From Candidatus Gastranaerophilales bacterium (GTDB lineage Bacteria > Bacillota > Clostridia > Lachnospirales > Lachnospiraceae), in contig JAMPHU010000013.1 of assembly GCA_023663225.1 (NCBI GenBank), positions 1 to 62,612 of the forward strand: DNA of 62,612 nucleotides. Direction: 5' to 3'. Each line of letters opens with the position of its first letter. The first letter of the stretch is position 1. The translations under genes were made by a program, and so were the position numbers. Positions 52,270 to 62,122 of the stretch are shown piece after piece. The notes beneath the pieces are model-generated. The model was not told where the DNA came from and searched no databases. It was given only the letters and a program-made list of their open reading frames with translations.

Positions 52270-53309
52270 CGCGCAAGCAGTTTTTTCAAGCCGGTTATTT
52301 TTTTCAGCCATTCCAACAAAATGGAGTATAACAGGCTGGAAAGCAGCAGAAGCAGAAATGTGATTCCAGCATAGCGGAATCGGTATATATATTGCCGCCA
52401 TAGAATCATATAGAAAAAAGTGTGCACGAGATAGATATTCATGGCATGTTTGCCGATAAAAGAGAATGTCTTATTCAAAACAGGAACCGTACCGATCACT
52501 CCTGATACAAAATAGATTAAAAATAAAGCGATGAAGGCATCCACCAGATAAATATAGTATTCCTGCACAACATAATTTTGGCGGATCAGTATACATAGGA
52601 CAAAACCGACGATACTCACCCCCCACCGGATCAGCGAATGTACTTTTAAATTCAGCAGTTTGTCCAGCCATTTTCCATAGGCGGCACACACGCCGAGAAC
52701 GGATACGAACAGATAGCGTTTCATATCGGGATGGAAGTTGATCAAAAATGGCAGGAAATAGGTCAACAGCAGGGCGGAGTATCCAAGCTTTTTAACGAGC
52801 CATGTCACAAAAGGAACCAAAAAGATCAGAAGATAAGCAATCTCCATATACCACCACGTTGCGTTTAGGGTAGGCGTGTTAAAATACATGGACATACCTG
52901 TCGCATCGGTCAGAAGATAGAGAAAACCCTGTTTGTTCAGGCCATAGAGGGAGTCATAGTCAAGAAAATATCCCCACAGCAGATTGACGCTCAGGTACAG
53001 TACGAAAAAGTTTGTCAATAAAATTACAAAACGCTTTACCGCCTGCTCGTAAGCGGAAGCAGGTGAGAAGCCTTCTCCCTGGGCGAGCAGTCCGGTGGCG
53101 ATGCCGAAGGATGTGAGGAATACAAAAATGGATACGCACACATTCCCGAATCTGGTAACCAGGAGAAACGTAGACAGAGAAAATGGCGCATAGATCACAT
53201 CCATGGATGTGACCAGATCTTCTGTCTCGAATAAATGGTAGATCAATAACAGCATAATTGCAAAGCCCTTGGCTATGAGAGAATGATTTTTGGTAAATTG
53301 TTTTTCCAT
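52257..53309 (-). CDS. membrane acyltransferase (acyltransferase-3 type)
   Basis: About 350 aa from the ATG at 53309, with GAGGATAAGG upstream; a longer frame to 53516 runs inside the next gene. About ten membrane segments are seen. The N-terminus KGFAIMLLLIYHLFETEDL places a histidine as in the catalytic Arg/His region of acyltransferase family 3, and the C-terminus KHAMNIYLVHTFFYMIL is also typical. It probably acylates a surface glycan. It starts two bases after the stop of the upstream gene, so both form one operon. Confidence 0.78.
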   Translation of the reverse strand: MEKQFTKNHSLIAKGFAIMLLLIYHLFETEDLVTSMDVIYAPFSLSTFLLVTRFGNVCVSIFVFLTSFGIATGLLAQGEGFSPASAYEQAVKRFVILLTNFFVLYLSVNLLWGYFLDYDSLYGLNKQGFLYLLTDATGMSMYFNTPTLNATWWYMEIAYLLIFLVPFVTWLVKKLGYSALLLTYFLPFLINFHPDMKRYLFVSVLGVCAAYGKWLDKLLNLKVHSLIRWGVSIVGFVLCILIRQNYVVQEYYIYLVDAFIALFLIYFVSGVIGTVPVLNKTFSFIGKHAMNIYLVHTFFYMILWRQYIYRFRYAGITFLLLLLSSLLYSILLEWLKKITGLKKLLARYKG

Positions 53310-53311
53310 CC

Positions 53312-55117
53312 TTATCCTCGCTTTTTCGTGCCTGTCAGTGTAAAACCATACAAAAATGGTAATGTGAACAAAATGGGAAATGCGTATCGTGGGTGTCTGA
53401 AAAAGCAGGGTGAGGCCATACATACCAAGAGACTGACCCACAGGGGAATACCTGCGCAGATGGCAGCGGTCTGCCTCAACCTTTTTTGATAAACCGTAAG
53501 GAGGAACAATGCCCATACTGCCGCGCCAATGTTTTCCAGAAGCCCTAGTAATGTGATGCGTCCGGCATACCGATAATAGAAGATCAGGAGTTTGTCCGCA
53601 TAAGGGAAGAGGCCGCCTTGTCGGATCGTATCATAACTGTCAACCTCATATCGGATTGTATTGCTGACAGAAGGAGTGAACCAGCCATATATATGAAGGA
53701 AAAACGCGTCAAAGTAGGCAGAGGGATGTTTGCACAGACCTTGTATCCAGGCTTTTACATAGGCGGAGAGTTCTTCGGTGGAAGCGTCCGCTTTGAATAA
53801 GGCTTTAACGGGATCGGAGCTTTCCGGATCATAGCTTGCGGCAACGGTGTCCACATCGCCCAATATTGCCTCAATAGCGGTACGTTCCTCCAAACTGATC
53901 TCCTCTTTGTATAACTGAAGGTATCGGGCAGTCTGTTGGAAAGGAACCGAGAGCATTTCCCCGATACTGCCGGAGGAAGCAGAACATGCCTGTACCAAAA
54001 GAAATAGTGTCAATCTTGCCGCAAGGATACTTCCCGCGAAAGCAGTTGTAAAACAAAGACATTTTTTGCGCTGACGGAATTTTTTCCACAGATAGACCAG
54101 GCTTACGATGCCGCTAAACAGCACAAGATACAGGCCATTGTTGCGCAAAAGGATAACCCCTATCTGGAGCATTGCAAATACAAACATGTTTTTTGGAGAT
54201 TCGATTCGTTCCGGTTCCTCCAGAAGTAAAGCAAGGCATACCACATATGCGATCACAAAGGCACAGTAGGGCACGTCCTTGATCACTGTGGAGGCCATGT
54301 TTGAGTAGGCGGGCGTGATGCAGTAAATGAGGAGCAGGCAGAGCAACAGGCGGAATTTTGCGCCCCGTCTTGAGAGCACGGCGATGGTGGCGGCCAGCGC
54401 CGCTGCCAAAAGAGCTGACTGAAACAGGATATAGGTAAACAGTCCGATTTCATAGGAATGAAACAATACATACCCTGCCTTTGTGAGGCCGCCCATGATC
54501 AGGGTGGGGAGAAGCGGATGGTGCGTGCTGTAGCCGGAAGCCCCGATTACCTGTTCTATCTGACCTATGGCATCCCAGCATAGATTTCCGGGATAACTGA
54601 GCAGCAGAAAAGGCATATAGGATCCCCATATGATGAAAAAGGCTTTTGAGAAAGTATGTCGGGTAAAAAAATGCTCCTCTTCTGAGACAAAAGAAGTAGA
54701 ATCAAAAAATGTATACAGCAAGCCGATCAGGGTGTAGAATAAAATCAGGAATCCTGACAATGCTAATACAAATTTGCAGACATTGACAAGGCTGCCAAAG
54801 CAATAGACGCAGGAACCGGTCTCATAATAGCTCTGTCCCAGCAACAGGCAAAGAGCAAAAAAAACAGATAAAAAAATGGAAGAGCGGCAATGAGAGGGCG
54901 TCCTTTTTGTCCGATAAAAAAAGAAAGCGAGTATCAATATCAGAAAAAATTTAAAATCATAGTTCCCCAGCAGTTCGTAGACGGATGCGATGATATAATC
55001 GAGAGTATTCTCATAATCAGTAGGATTCAGAGGCAGAGCAAACACCACAGATAAAGCATACGCTGTCAAAAAACTTTTGCAGACGGCTTTTACATAAGAA
55101 GGGAAATTAGCTTTCAT
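53312..55117 (-). CDS. DUF6020-like polytopic membrane protein
   Basis: About 601 aa from ATG 55117 (AAGAGGAAC upstream); a start at 55153 is possible. Twelve or more membrane segments are predicted. Blocks such as LLLSYPGNLCWDAIGQIEQV, STHHPLLPTLIMGG and MASTVIKDVPYCAF match the DUF6020 family, which looks like glycosyltransferase-39-type membrane enzymes with acidic and His residues in the first outer loop. A soluble part lies at about 400-480. It is probably a surface glycan enzyme working with the acyltransferase; substrate unknown. Confidence 0.72.
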   Translation of the reverse strand: MKANFPSYVKAVCKSFLTAYALSVVFALPLNPTDYENTLDYIIASVYELLGNYDFKFFLILILAFFFYRTKRTPSHCRSSIFLSVFFALCLLLGQSYYETGSCVYCFGSLVNVCKFVLALSGFLILFYTLIGLLYTFFDSTSFVSEEEHFFTRHTFSKAFFIIWGSYMPFLLLSYPGNLCWDAIGQIEQVIGASGYSTHHPLLPTLIMGGLTKAGYVLFHSYEIGLFTYILFQSALLAAALAATIAVLSRRGAKFRLLLCLLLIYCITPAYSNMASTVIKDVPYCAFVIAYVVCLALLLEEPERIESPKNMFVFAMLQIGVILLRNNGLYLVLFSGIVSLVYLWKKFRQRKKCLCFTTAFAGSILAARLTLFLLVQACSASSGSIGEMLSVPFQQTARYLQLYKEEISLEERTAIEAILGDVDTVAASYDPESSDPVKALFKADASTEELSAYVKAWIQGLCKHPSAYFDAFFLHIYGWFTPSVSNTIRYEVDSYDTIRQGGLFPYADKLLIFYYRYAGRITLLGLLENIGAAVWALFLLTVYQKRLRQTAAICAGIPLWVSLLVCMASPCFFRHPRYAFPILFTLPFLYGFTLTGTKKRG

Positions 55118-55159
55118 GGAAGTTCCTCTTAACTGAAAAATATTTGGATTCATTTCTAT

Positions 55160-55188
55160 ATTTTATATCAGCGGCAGAAAAAAGACAA
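55160..55188 (-). promoter_or_regulatory. putative promoter for DUF6020-like gene
   Basis: On the - strand TTGTCT and TAAAAT are 17 bases apart, about 43 bases upstream of the start at 55117. Confidence 0.4.
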
Positions 55189-55241
55189 GAGAAAATTCGG
55201 ACAGGCTCAAAAGTTAGGCTCTAAAGTATTTAGAGAAATAG

Positions 55242-55270
55242 TTGTGATTCAGGAAGCTTTCATGTATAAT
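55242..55270 (+). promoter_or_regulatory. sigma-A promoter
   Basis: TTGTGA and a perfect TATAAT with a 17-base spacer lie about 33 bases before the GTG start at 55303. Confidence 0.65.
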
Positions 55271-55302
55271 TGTGAAAGAAATGCATTTTATAAGGAAGAG
55301 GT

Positions 55303-56304
55303 GTGGCCTTGAATATTAACATTTATTACGGTGGAAGAGGGATCATTGATGATCCGACCATATTTGTCATCAATAAAGTGCAGGAGGTCTTGGAAGAGCT
55401 GCGCGTCAAAGTGACGCGTTACAATCTTTTTGAGAATAAACATGCGATTGCGACGCTGCCGCAGACATTGAAGGAAGCAGACGGGATCATTCTCGCCACC
55501 ACTGTGGAGTGGTATGGGATCGGCGGTTACATGCAGCAGTTTTTGGACGCGTGCTGGCTGTTTGGCGACAAGGAAAGGATCGGACAAATCTATATGGCGC
55601 CGATCGTTATGGCTACCACTTATGGAGAGAGAGAAGCCAAGCTGAACCTGACAACGGCGTGGGAGATTCTGGGCGGTCGTCCATGCAGCGGTCTCTGCGG
55701 CTACATCGAGAATACGTTGACGCTGGAGATGAACGAGCAATATCACCACGTTATAGAAAAGAAAGCGGAGAATATATATCGCACGATCAATCAGCGCACG
55801 GCATGTTTTCCTGCCAGCAATCAGGCGGTGAAGTCGATCACCGCTCCACCTCGGGCGATCGATCTCACTCCGCAAGAGACGGAACAGCTCTCCCAGTATG
55901 TGACGGATGATAGCTATGTGCAGAGACAAAAAGAAGATATTCAGGAATTGACCAGTCTGTTCCGAGACAAGATGAACAACGAAGGCGCTGAAGGCGAGGA
56001 AGAGTATCTGGCTGAACTGCGAAAGGCATTTAGACCCCAGCCGGGAGTGGAGGCATCGTATCTGATCGCTATAGAGGAAAAACCGAGTCCGCTGTTTATA
56101 AAAATAAGCGGAGCGGAAATGGAGTGTTTTTATGGGGCAGAGGAATCGGTAAATGTGGAGATGCAGGTGAATCGTTCTACCATGGAGGATATTGTAAATG
56201 GAAGGATGACCTTTCAACGGGCGTTTATGTCCGGCGCAATGAAGATGAAGGGCGATTTCCGTATTTTGAGGAATCTGGATCAGATTTTTATATTTGAGGG
56301 ATAG
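55303..56304 (+). CDS. flavodoxin-like fold protein with SCP2-like C-terminus
   Basis: 333 aa from GTG 55303 with AAGGAAGAGG upstream. The N-terminal 200 residues have a flavodoxin/NADPH-FMN-reductase-like plan: NINIYYGGRGIIDDP, ADGIILATTVEWYGIGGYMQ and PIVMATTYGEREAK. The C-terminal 100 residues (ASYLIAIEEKPSPLFIKI to AFMSGAMKMKGDFRILRNLD) resemble an SCP2 sterol-carrier domain. A redox or lipid-related role is possible. The HIT gene follows within 20 bases. Confidence 0.7.
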   Translation: MALNINIYYGGRGIIDDPTIFVINKVQEVLEELRVKVTRYNLFENKHAIATLPQTLKEADGIILATTVEWYGIGGYMQQFLDACWLFGDKERIGQIYMAPIVMATTYGEREAKLNLTTAWEILGGRPCSGLCGYIENTLTLEMNEQYHHVIEKKAENIYRTINQRTACFPASNQAVKSITAPPRAIDLTPQETEQLSQYVTDDSYVQRQKEDIQELTSLFRDKMNNEGAEGEEEYLAELRKAFRPQPGVEASYLIAIEEKPSPLFIKISGAEMECFYGAEESVNVEMQVNRSTMEDIVNGRMTFQRAFMSGAMKMKGDFRILRNLDQIFIFEG

Positions 56305-56324
56305 AGAAAGGAGATCGGTTGACG

Positions 56325-56735
56325 ATGAGAAAAGAGGATTGTATTTTTTGCAGGATAGTGAGTGGGGAGATCCCGTCCAAGACTTTGTATGAGGATGATG
56401 CGTTTAAGGTTATTTTGGATTTGGAGCCTGCCACGAAAGGACATGCGCTGATACTGCCCAAGAGCCATGCGGCGAATCTTTTTGAACTGCCTGATGAGAC
56501 AGCTTCCAAGGTACTGGTGTTGGCGAAGAAACTGGCAGTACAGATGACGGATAAACTGCACTGTGACGGGGTGAATCTGGTACAGAATAATGGAGAAGCG
56601 GCGGGGCAGACCGTAATGCACTTCCATCTTCATATGATTCCACGGTATCAGGAGGACGGGCAAAAGATCAACTGGCAGCCTGGGAAGTCCACGCCGGAGG
56701 GACTGGAGGAGATCCGGAAGCAGTTTGCGGAATAA
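56325..56735 (+). CDS. HIT-family nucleotide hydrolase
   Basis: About 136 aa from ATG 56325; TTG 56319 is also possible and sits nearer the AAAGGAG site. The CIFCRIVSGEIPS start and the histidine triad in HFHLHMIPRY (H-x-H-x-H) are diagnostic of the HINT/HIT type, with the zinc-like Cys pair at the N-terminus. It hydrolyses nucleoside phosphoramidates or similar adenylated molecules. It is co-transcribed with the preceding gene and the fumarase genes. Confidence 0.93.
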   Translation: MRKEDCIFCRIVSGEIPSKTLYEDDAFKVILDLEPATKGHALILPKSHAANLFELPDETASKVLVLAKKLAVQMTDKLHCDGVNLVQNNGEAAGQTVMHFHLHMIPRYQEDGQKINWQPGKSTPEGLEEIRKQFAE

Positions 56736-56745
56736 GGGAGCACAT

Positions 56746-57588
56746 ATGAGGACGATAGATGTTAATACGATCACGCAGAACATAAAAGAAATGTGTATCG
56801 AGGCGAATCATTTCCTGTCGGAGGATATGCGGGAGAGACTGCAGCTTTCCAAGGAACGGGAAGAGTCTCCTCTGGGGCGGCAGATATTGGAACAGTTGCA
56901 GGAAAATATGAAAATTGCCGGTGAAGATATGATCCCCATCTGTCAGGATACCGGAATGGCTGTGATTTTTTTGGAGATTGGACAAGAGGTGCATTTTGAG
57001 GGCGGTATTTTGGAGGATGCTGTCAACGAGGGCGTTCGTCAGGGTTATGTAGACGGGTATTTGAGGAAATCCGTGGTGGGAGATCCGCTCTTTCGGGAGA
57101 ATACGAAGGACAATACGCCCGCGGTCATTTATTATGAAATGACGTCTGGCAGTCAGGTTACGATCACTGTGGCTCCAAAAGGATTTGGAAGTGAAAATAT
57201 GAGTCGCATCTTTATGCTGAAACCGGCTGATGGAGTAGAAGGTGTAAAAAACGCCGTGCTTACTGCTGTGAGAGATGCCGGTCCCAATGCCTGCCCGCCT
57301 ATGGTAGTGGGCATAGGGATAGGGGGTACTTTTGAGAAGTGTGCGCTGTTGGCCAAGAAAGCGTTGACGCGTTCTGTGAAGGAACGCTCGCCAATTCCTT
57401 ATGTAAAAGAGCTCGAGGAGGAATTGTTGGAGAGGATCAACCGTTCCGGAATTGGTCCGGGCGGCTTGGGAGGAAGCACAACAGCGTTGGCTGTGAATAT
57501 TAACACTTATCCCACTCATATAGCGGGGTTGCCCGTAGCTGTGAATATATGCTGTCATGTAAACAGACATGCAGTCAGAACAATATAA
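56746..57588 (+). CDS. fumA: class I fumarate hydratase, alpha subunit
   Basis: About 280 aa from ATG 56746, ten bases after the HIT stop. It matches the N-terminal Fe-S hydro-lyase domain of class I fumarases: MIPICQDTGMAVIF, NACPPMVVGIGIGG and EKCALLAKKAL provide the Cys residues of the [4Fe-4S] cluster, and GIGPGGLGGSTTAL is a conserved loop. With the next gene it forms the two-subunit enzyme that interconverts fumarate and malate. A tartrate dehydratase is the main alternative. Confidence 0.9.
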   Translation: MRTIDVNTITQNIKEMCIEANHFLSEDMRERLQLSKEREESPLGRQILEQLQENMKIAGEDMIPICQDTGMAVIFLEIGQEVHFEGGILEDAVNEGVRQGYVDGYLRKSVVGDPLFRENTKDNTPAVIYYEMTSGSQVTITVAPKGFGSENMSRIFMLKPADGVEGVKNAVLTAVRDAGPNACPPMVVGIGIGGTFEKCALLAKKALTRSVKERSPIPYVKELEEELLERINRSGIGPGGLGGSTTALAVNINTYPTHIAGLPVAVNICCHVNRHAVRTI

Positions 57589-57605
57589 GACAAACGGAGG
57601 CATGA

Positions 57606-58166
57606 ATGGATAGAGAGATAACGGTTCCATTGTCCCGAGAGGATGCGCGTTCTCTGCGGGCGGGAGATTATGTATACTTGACAGGCACAATCTATACGGC
57701 GAGGGATGCAGCTCACAAGAGGATGCAGGAAGCGTTGGCACAGGGTGAGAGTCTTCCGATAAAAATGGAGGGCAATGTGATCTATTATATGGGGCCATCC
57801 CCCGCGCGGGAAGGGAGAGCGATCGGCTCGGCCGGGCCTACTACCGCAAGCCGTATGGATCGCTATGCTCCGGCGCTGTTGGATTTAGGCTTGAGGGGCA
57901 TGATAGGAAAAGGGAAACGAAGCGAAGAGGTTCGCCAAGCCATTGTGAAAAACGGGGCGGTATATTTTGCAGCCGTAGGCGGGGCGGGGGCGTTGCTGTC
58001 AAGGTCCATTATCCGATCAGAGGTGATCGCCTATGACGATCTGGGGACAGAGGCGATCCGCAGACTGGAGGTTGAGCAGTTTCCGGTCATTGTTGTGATA
58101 GATTCCGAGGGAAATAATCTGTATGAAACCGCCGCTGCGGCATATTGTAAGGAGTTGCTTAGTTAG
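57606..58166 (+). CDS. fumB: class I fumarate hydratase, beta subunit
   Basis: 186 aa. The sequence matches the C-terminal domain of class I fumarases: LRAGDYVYLTGTIYTARDAA, then IYYMGPSPAREGRAIGSAGP, TTASRMDRYAPALLDLG and GAVYFAAVGGAGALL. A GGAGG site precedes the ATG. It pairs with the alpha subunit encoded 17 bases upstream. The next gene is on the opposite strand. Confidence 0.9.
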   Translation: MDREITVPLSREDARSLRAGDYVYLTGTIYTARDAAHKRMQEALAQGESLPIKMEGNVIYYMGPSPAREGRAIGSAGPTTASRMDRYAPALLDLGLRGMIGKGKRSEEVRQAIVKNGAVYFAAVGGAGALLSRSIIRSEVIAYDDLGTEAIRRLEVEQFPVIVVIDSEGNNLYETAAAAYCKELLS

Positions 58167-58190
58167 TATAACTATCATACAGCAGTCTGC

Positions 58191-59267
58191 TTATGAAACT
58201 TCATGTTTTGCAAAAAAGCTACGGGAGATAAAAACACCAATTCCCATAAATATCAATGCAACTGGTACAGCCATTAGTGCGTAAAGTATATTACCGTTTA
58301 TCTGTTTTACCGACATAAGAGAAACAAACTGTGCATGATACAGCGGCAAAAGCGTAATGATTTTGAATAATGAGCTCGTTTCGGTAACAGGCAGCATGAC
58401 AGGGAAAAGGTAAATCGCCGCAGAAGCGACTAATGCCACTGTTTGATTTTTGCATAGAGCAGATAAAACTAATGTGATACCTGTAATACTGATCGTGCCG
58501 GTAAAAGCCAAAAGTATTTGATATTCCAGCAATGTACCGCAGGTGATATTAAATGGGATATAGTCCGTGGCAAAAACCACAGGAGCAAAAAGAATACTGC
58601 AATCCAGTCCATCGCTTCCGTATAGTATAAAAGCATATATAAGGTTAATTGCCAAGGTGGTGGCAGTTACAATCAACGCGGCTAAAATACTTCCCATGAT
58701 TTTTGCTGCGGCGCATTTTGTTTTTCCGTATTTGCTTGTCAAAATGATATTGTCAACGCCCCCATATTCTCCCGAAAAAACGGGTGCGGTCATAATGGCG
58801 GCAACTAATGATAAAACAAGAAATATTTTTACCATATTTTGACTTGTCGTGAGCCAGCCGTATGTATATCCAATTTTGATTTCCTCATTCCCGAATACGT
58901 CAGAAACACTAAGACCATTCCAGTTTCCATTCAAATCAGAGAAGTTGCGAAACAAAGCCGATTGTAAGGCATTTTGATAAAGATATACTGCATTCATACC
59001 ATGCAAATCCTGTGTAGGCTTAAACTCTGCCATCATTTGTTGTACCTTTTCATCAGTCAACATTCCCTCATATTTTTCTGCGATAGACTTATCAATTTCA
59101 ACAGCCGTCCGTCCTGTCCCCTCGCGGCTTTTTCCGTTAAAGGCATACATATTTTGATAAGACGAAAAGTCCAAAAGGAACGACAAAAGCAACAATGCAA
59201 GCAAAGAAACTTGTGTAAGGCGTTTTGAAAATATTTTCCGCAATTCAAATTGAATTAGTTTTTTCAT
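58191..59267 (-). CDS. ABC-2 type permease
   Basis: About 358 aa from ATG 59267, preceded by GGAGATATGG; a start at 59303 is less likely. The protein has a membrane segment at the N-terminus (about 15-35), a roughly 110-residue outer loop, and then five hydrophobic segments (YGWLTTSQNMVKIFLVLSLV onward), typical of ABC-2 permeases. It is the last gene of the regulator-kinase-ATPase-permease operon, as in lantibiotic or bacitracin-type resistance. The transported molecule is unknown. Confidence 0.82.
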   Translation of the reverse strand: MKKLIQFELRKIFSKRLTQVSLLALLLLSFLLDFSSYQNMYAFNGKSREGTGRTAVEIDKSIAEKYEGMLTDEKVQQMMAEFKPTQDLHGMNAVYLYQNALQSALFRNFSDLNGNWNGLSVSDVFGNEEIKIGYTYGWLTTSQNMVKIFLVLSLVAAIMTAPVFSGEYGGVDNIILTSKYGKTKCAAAKIMGSILAALIVTATTLAINLIYAFILYGSDGLDCSILFAPVVFATDYIPFNITCGTLLEYQILLAFTGTISITGITLVLSALCKNQTVALVASAAIYLFPVMLPVTETSSLFKIITLLPLYHAQFVSLMSVKQINGNILYALMAVPVALIFMGIGVFISRSFFAKHEVS

Positions 59268-59311
59268 TCTTCCATATCTCCTTTGAAAAATTTCAAACAA
59301 CAAAAATTATG

Positions 59312-60172
59312 TTATTTGAAATAGAATAAATATAAGTCTTCCAAATTCGGTTGTACTTTTACTGCATTTTCCATAGGCGGGCGATCAGAAATGATTCTTA
59401 ATATTGTTTCGCCCTGATCTGTGTTGCGAAGATTGCTTGTATTAAATGAAGCGGCATACTTTTCTGCATGAGCAGTTGGGACAATACATTCCCATACTTG
59501 TCCGTTAAGCTCCGAAGTGATTTCCTGCGGTTCTCCAAAGTGGACAATCTGCCCCGATTTCATCATAATGATTTCTTCTGCGATAAACTCTACATCGGAA
59601 ACGATATGTGTTGACAAAATCACAATGCGGTTTTTGGCAAAGGCACTTATCAAATTACGGAAGCGCACCCGCTCTTTTGGGTCAAGCCCCGCCGTTGGTT
59701 CATCTAAAATTAAAATGTGAGGGTCGTTAAGCATTGCCTGTGCAATCCCCAAACGTTGCTTCATGCCGCCGGAAAAGGTCTTAATTTTATGTCTGCTCTC
59801 CGCAGATAAGCCAACAGCTTCAAGCAGTTCTTTTGATTTTTTCTTTGCGCTTGTTTCACTTAATCCTTTTAAGGCAGATACATACAACAAAAAATCAAGT
59901 GCTGTAAAATCGGGATAATAGCCAAAGTGTTGTGGGAGATAACCTAATAGATCACGGTATTTTTCGTTAAGTCCCACAATATTTTTACCATTCAAAACAA
60001 TTTTTCCGGATGTGGGAGTTTGAATGTTGCATAGCAGCCGCATGAGTGTAGTTTTTCCAGCTCCATTTGCACCTAACAAGCCATAAACGCCATTTGTAAG
60101 GGTTATATTCAAATGGTTTACAGCGGTCTTTTGGCCAAATTTTTTAGTCAGCTCGATTGTTTTTAATTCCAT
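59312..60172 (-). CDS. ABC transporter ATPase
   Basis: 286 aa from ATG 60172 with AAAGGAG upstream. Walker A GANGAGKTTL, signature FSGGMKQRLGIAQAM, Walker B ILILDEPTAGLDP and the switch His in STHIVSD are present. A C-terminal part of about 75 residues is typical of drug or antibiotic exporters of the NatA/BcrA type. It energises the ABC-2 permease encoded just downstream. Confidence 0.93.
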   Translation of the reverse strand: MELKTIELTKKFGQKTAVNHLNITLTNGVYGLLGANGAGKTTLMRLLCNIQTPTSGKIVLNGKNIVGLNEKYRDLLGYLPQHFGYYPDFTALDFLLYVSALKGLSETSAKKKSKELLEAVGLSAESRHKIKTFSGGMKQRLGIAQAMLNDPHILILDEPTAGLDPKERVRFRNLISAFAKNRIVILSTHIVSDVEFIAEEIIMMKSGQIVHFGEPQEITSELNGQVWECIVPTAHAEKYAASFNTSNLRNTDQGETILRIISDRPPMENAVKVQPNLEDLYLFYFK

Positions 60173-60202
60173 AGAAAACTCCTTTCTTCAATTATCTACT
60201 TT

Positions 60203-61384
60203 TTATCTACAAGGCAATGATTTGAAAAATGCAGACACTTTTGAACCATTTGGAACATTATCAATTTTCAAGCAGCCGCCGTGATGTTCGCAGAGTAATT
60301 TACAGATATATAGTCCAAGTCCAAAGTGTTCGGAGCAGTCTGTTTCTTCCGTGAAATAGGGAGCCATTACCTTATGCAGACTATTTTTATCAAAGCCTTT
60401 TCCGTCGTCTGATACCGAAAGTAGAAAAATGTTATCCTGTAAATCGAAAGATAATATTACCGTAGTTCGGGCATACCGTACAGCATTTGAGATCAGATTA
60501 TTACATACCTGCGCAATAAACGAACTGTCAAGAGTGAGCTGTGAAACAGACACTTCATTTTGCAAACGCAGTCTTTTTTCATTTTGTGCGCATACAATTT
60601 TTGCACTTTCATACAGGGAAGATAGGAATGGCAGTAAAAGAACAGGTTTGTACTCCGGCTGTGTATCTTCTATGCGGTGGAGTTTGCTCATGCTGCTTAC
60701 ATAGGTTTCCATACGCGATATATGCTTCCCCATAGTAACGGCGATTTCTCTCGTCCCCGTATGTTCGCTTGTCTGTAGCATTTCATTATACCCTTTCAAT
60801 ACTGTAAGCGGAGTGCGCAGATCATGCGCAAAGGCGGTATTAAGTCGCCCCCGTTCCTCGATTTGCCGCCACATTTCAGAAAAATTACCCGCAAGAGTAG
60901 TCCGCATGATCTCAAAGGAAGTGCATAGCTGCCCTAATTCGTCTTTGCTGTCATATCGAAAAGAAAAGTCCAAATTGTTGTTTGCTATTTTTTCAGACGC
61001 CGCCCGCAGTTCTGCAAGCGGAATTTTCAGTTTATTTCTATAAAACAATAAAGACGCTGCCAAGACACATAAGGCAGAATAAACAGGTGCAGCAATTATA
61101 GGTATCAGCTCCAACAGGGTTATTATGCGTTCATCCTGTTCAGACATTGGGACAGTTGTATTACCGATAAAAGTGCCATTACCCAACTGTTCACCCTGTT
61201 CATTCGTCAAGTAATACTTTTCACCGGTTAAAGGATAAGATGATCTGATTTTATCAGCGCTGCCGCTACATATCGAAAACGTCACCTCTGAAAGAATTAT
61301 GGCAATAACGGCAAAGACAACAATATAAAATATAAGGCTTTTTCGGAGAGATAAATTCTGTCCGGGACGTTCTATTTTATCCAC
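60203..61384 (-). CDS. membrane sensor histidine kinase
   Basis: About 393 aa from GTG 61384 (with GGGGGTGTGG upstream), overlapping the end of the regulator gene by 13 bases; a start at 61402 is also open. Two membrane helices (about 12-35 and 90-115) enclose a short outer loop. A HAMP-like segment follows, then the phospho-acceptor His in AFAHDLRTPLTVL and the ATPase motifs NNLISNAVRYA and VSDDGKGF. It should phosphorylate the response regulator encoded upstream, probably on contact with a peptide antibiotic. Confidence 0.92.
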   Translation of the reverse strand: MDKIERPGQNLSLRKSLIFYIVVFAVIAIILSEVTFSICSGSADKIRSSYPLTGEKYYLTNEQGEQLGNGTFIGNTTVPMSEQDERIITLLELIPIIAAPVYSALCVLAASLLFYRNKLKIPLAELRAASEKIANNNLDFSFRYDSKDELGQLCTSFEIMRTTLAGNFSEMWRQIEERGRLNTAFAHDLRTPLTVLKGYNEMLQTSEHTGTREIAVTMGKHISRMETYVSSMSKLHRIEDTQPEYKPVLLLPFLSSLYESAKIVCAQNEKRLRLQNEVSVSQLTLDSSFIAQVCNNLISNAVRYARTTVILSFDLQDNIFLLSVSDDGKGFDKNSLHKVMAPYFTEETDCSEHFGLGLYICKLLCEHHGGCLKIDNVPNGSKVSAFFKSLPCR

Positions 61385-62046
61385 TTGTAACCACACCCCC
61401 AAACTGTTTCAATATATATTCGGTCAGTGTACGCTGCAATTTTTGTCCGTATCCTGCGGATGTGTTCTGTTACAACGCTGCTGTCCCCCTCGCTGTCGTA
61501 ACCCCAAATACGTTCGTAGATCCTTTCCTTATCAAAGACCTGTCCCGGATTCCGGGATAGCAGTTCCACAATATCAAATTCCTTTTTTGCAAGCGGGGCA
61601 CGTTTATCAGAGAAAAACAGACAACGCTCCAAATAGTCAATCGTCAAATCGCCGGAAAATCTCACTTGCGCTTCAAAGCTGTGCCGCTTTTCCCGCCGCA
61701 AGTGGGCGATTACTCTTGCTTCAAGCTCCATAAGCGAAAAAGGCTTGACTATATAATCATCGCCACCAGCGGCGAACCCCCTCACCTTATCCGTATCTTC
61801 AATTCGGGCAGTTAAAAAAAGGATCGGACAAGATATATAACTGCGAATACGTTCACAAACTTCTAAGCCAGTGAGTCCGGGCATATTGATATCAAGCAGA
61901 ATAATGTCAGGCTGCTGTTCTATTTGTTTTAATGCTTCTTCGCCATTTGTGGCAGATAAAACAAGATAGCCTTTTCTTTCAAAAAAACTGCGGAGCATTA
62001 ACACAATGTCTATTTCATCATCAACGATCAATATTTTTGTATTCAT
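61372..62046 (-). CDS. OmpR-family response regulator
   Basis: 224 aa from ATG 62046 behind GGAGGTGG. Receiver domain with acidic pair DDE near 9-11, phospho-acceptor Asp in ILLDINMPG, the Thr of LTARIED and the Lys of IVKPFSLMEL; then a winged-helix DNA-binding domain ending WGCGYKWIK. It likely controls the ABC genes of its own operon. No operator was recognised. Confidence 0.94.
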   Translation of the reverse strand: MNTKILIVDDEIDIVLMLRSFFERKGYLVLSATNGEEALKQIEQQPDIILLDINMPGLTGLEVCERIRSYISCPILFLTARIEDTDKVRGFAAGGDDYIVKPFSLMELEARVIAHLRREKRHSFEAQVRFSGDLTIDYLERCLFFSDKRAPLAKKEFDIVELLSRNPGQVFDKERIYERIWGYDSEGDSSVVTEHIRRIRTKIAAYTDRIYIETVWGCGYKWIK

Positions 62047-62093
62047 TTTGCCACCTCCGTATCAAATTGAAGATAACAGACAATTCTCAATTA

Positions 62094-62122
62094 TTTATCT
62101 ACTTTTTTCAAAACTTTATCAA
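62094..62122 (-). promoter_or_regulatory. putative promoter for the regulator operon
   Basis: On the - strand TTGATA and GATAAA are 17 bases apart, about 50 bases upstream of the regulator start. The region is AT-rich, so chance matches are likely. Confidence 0.35.
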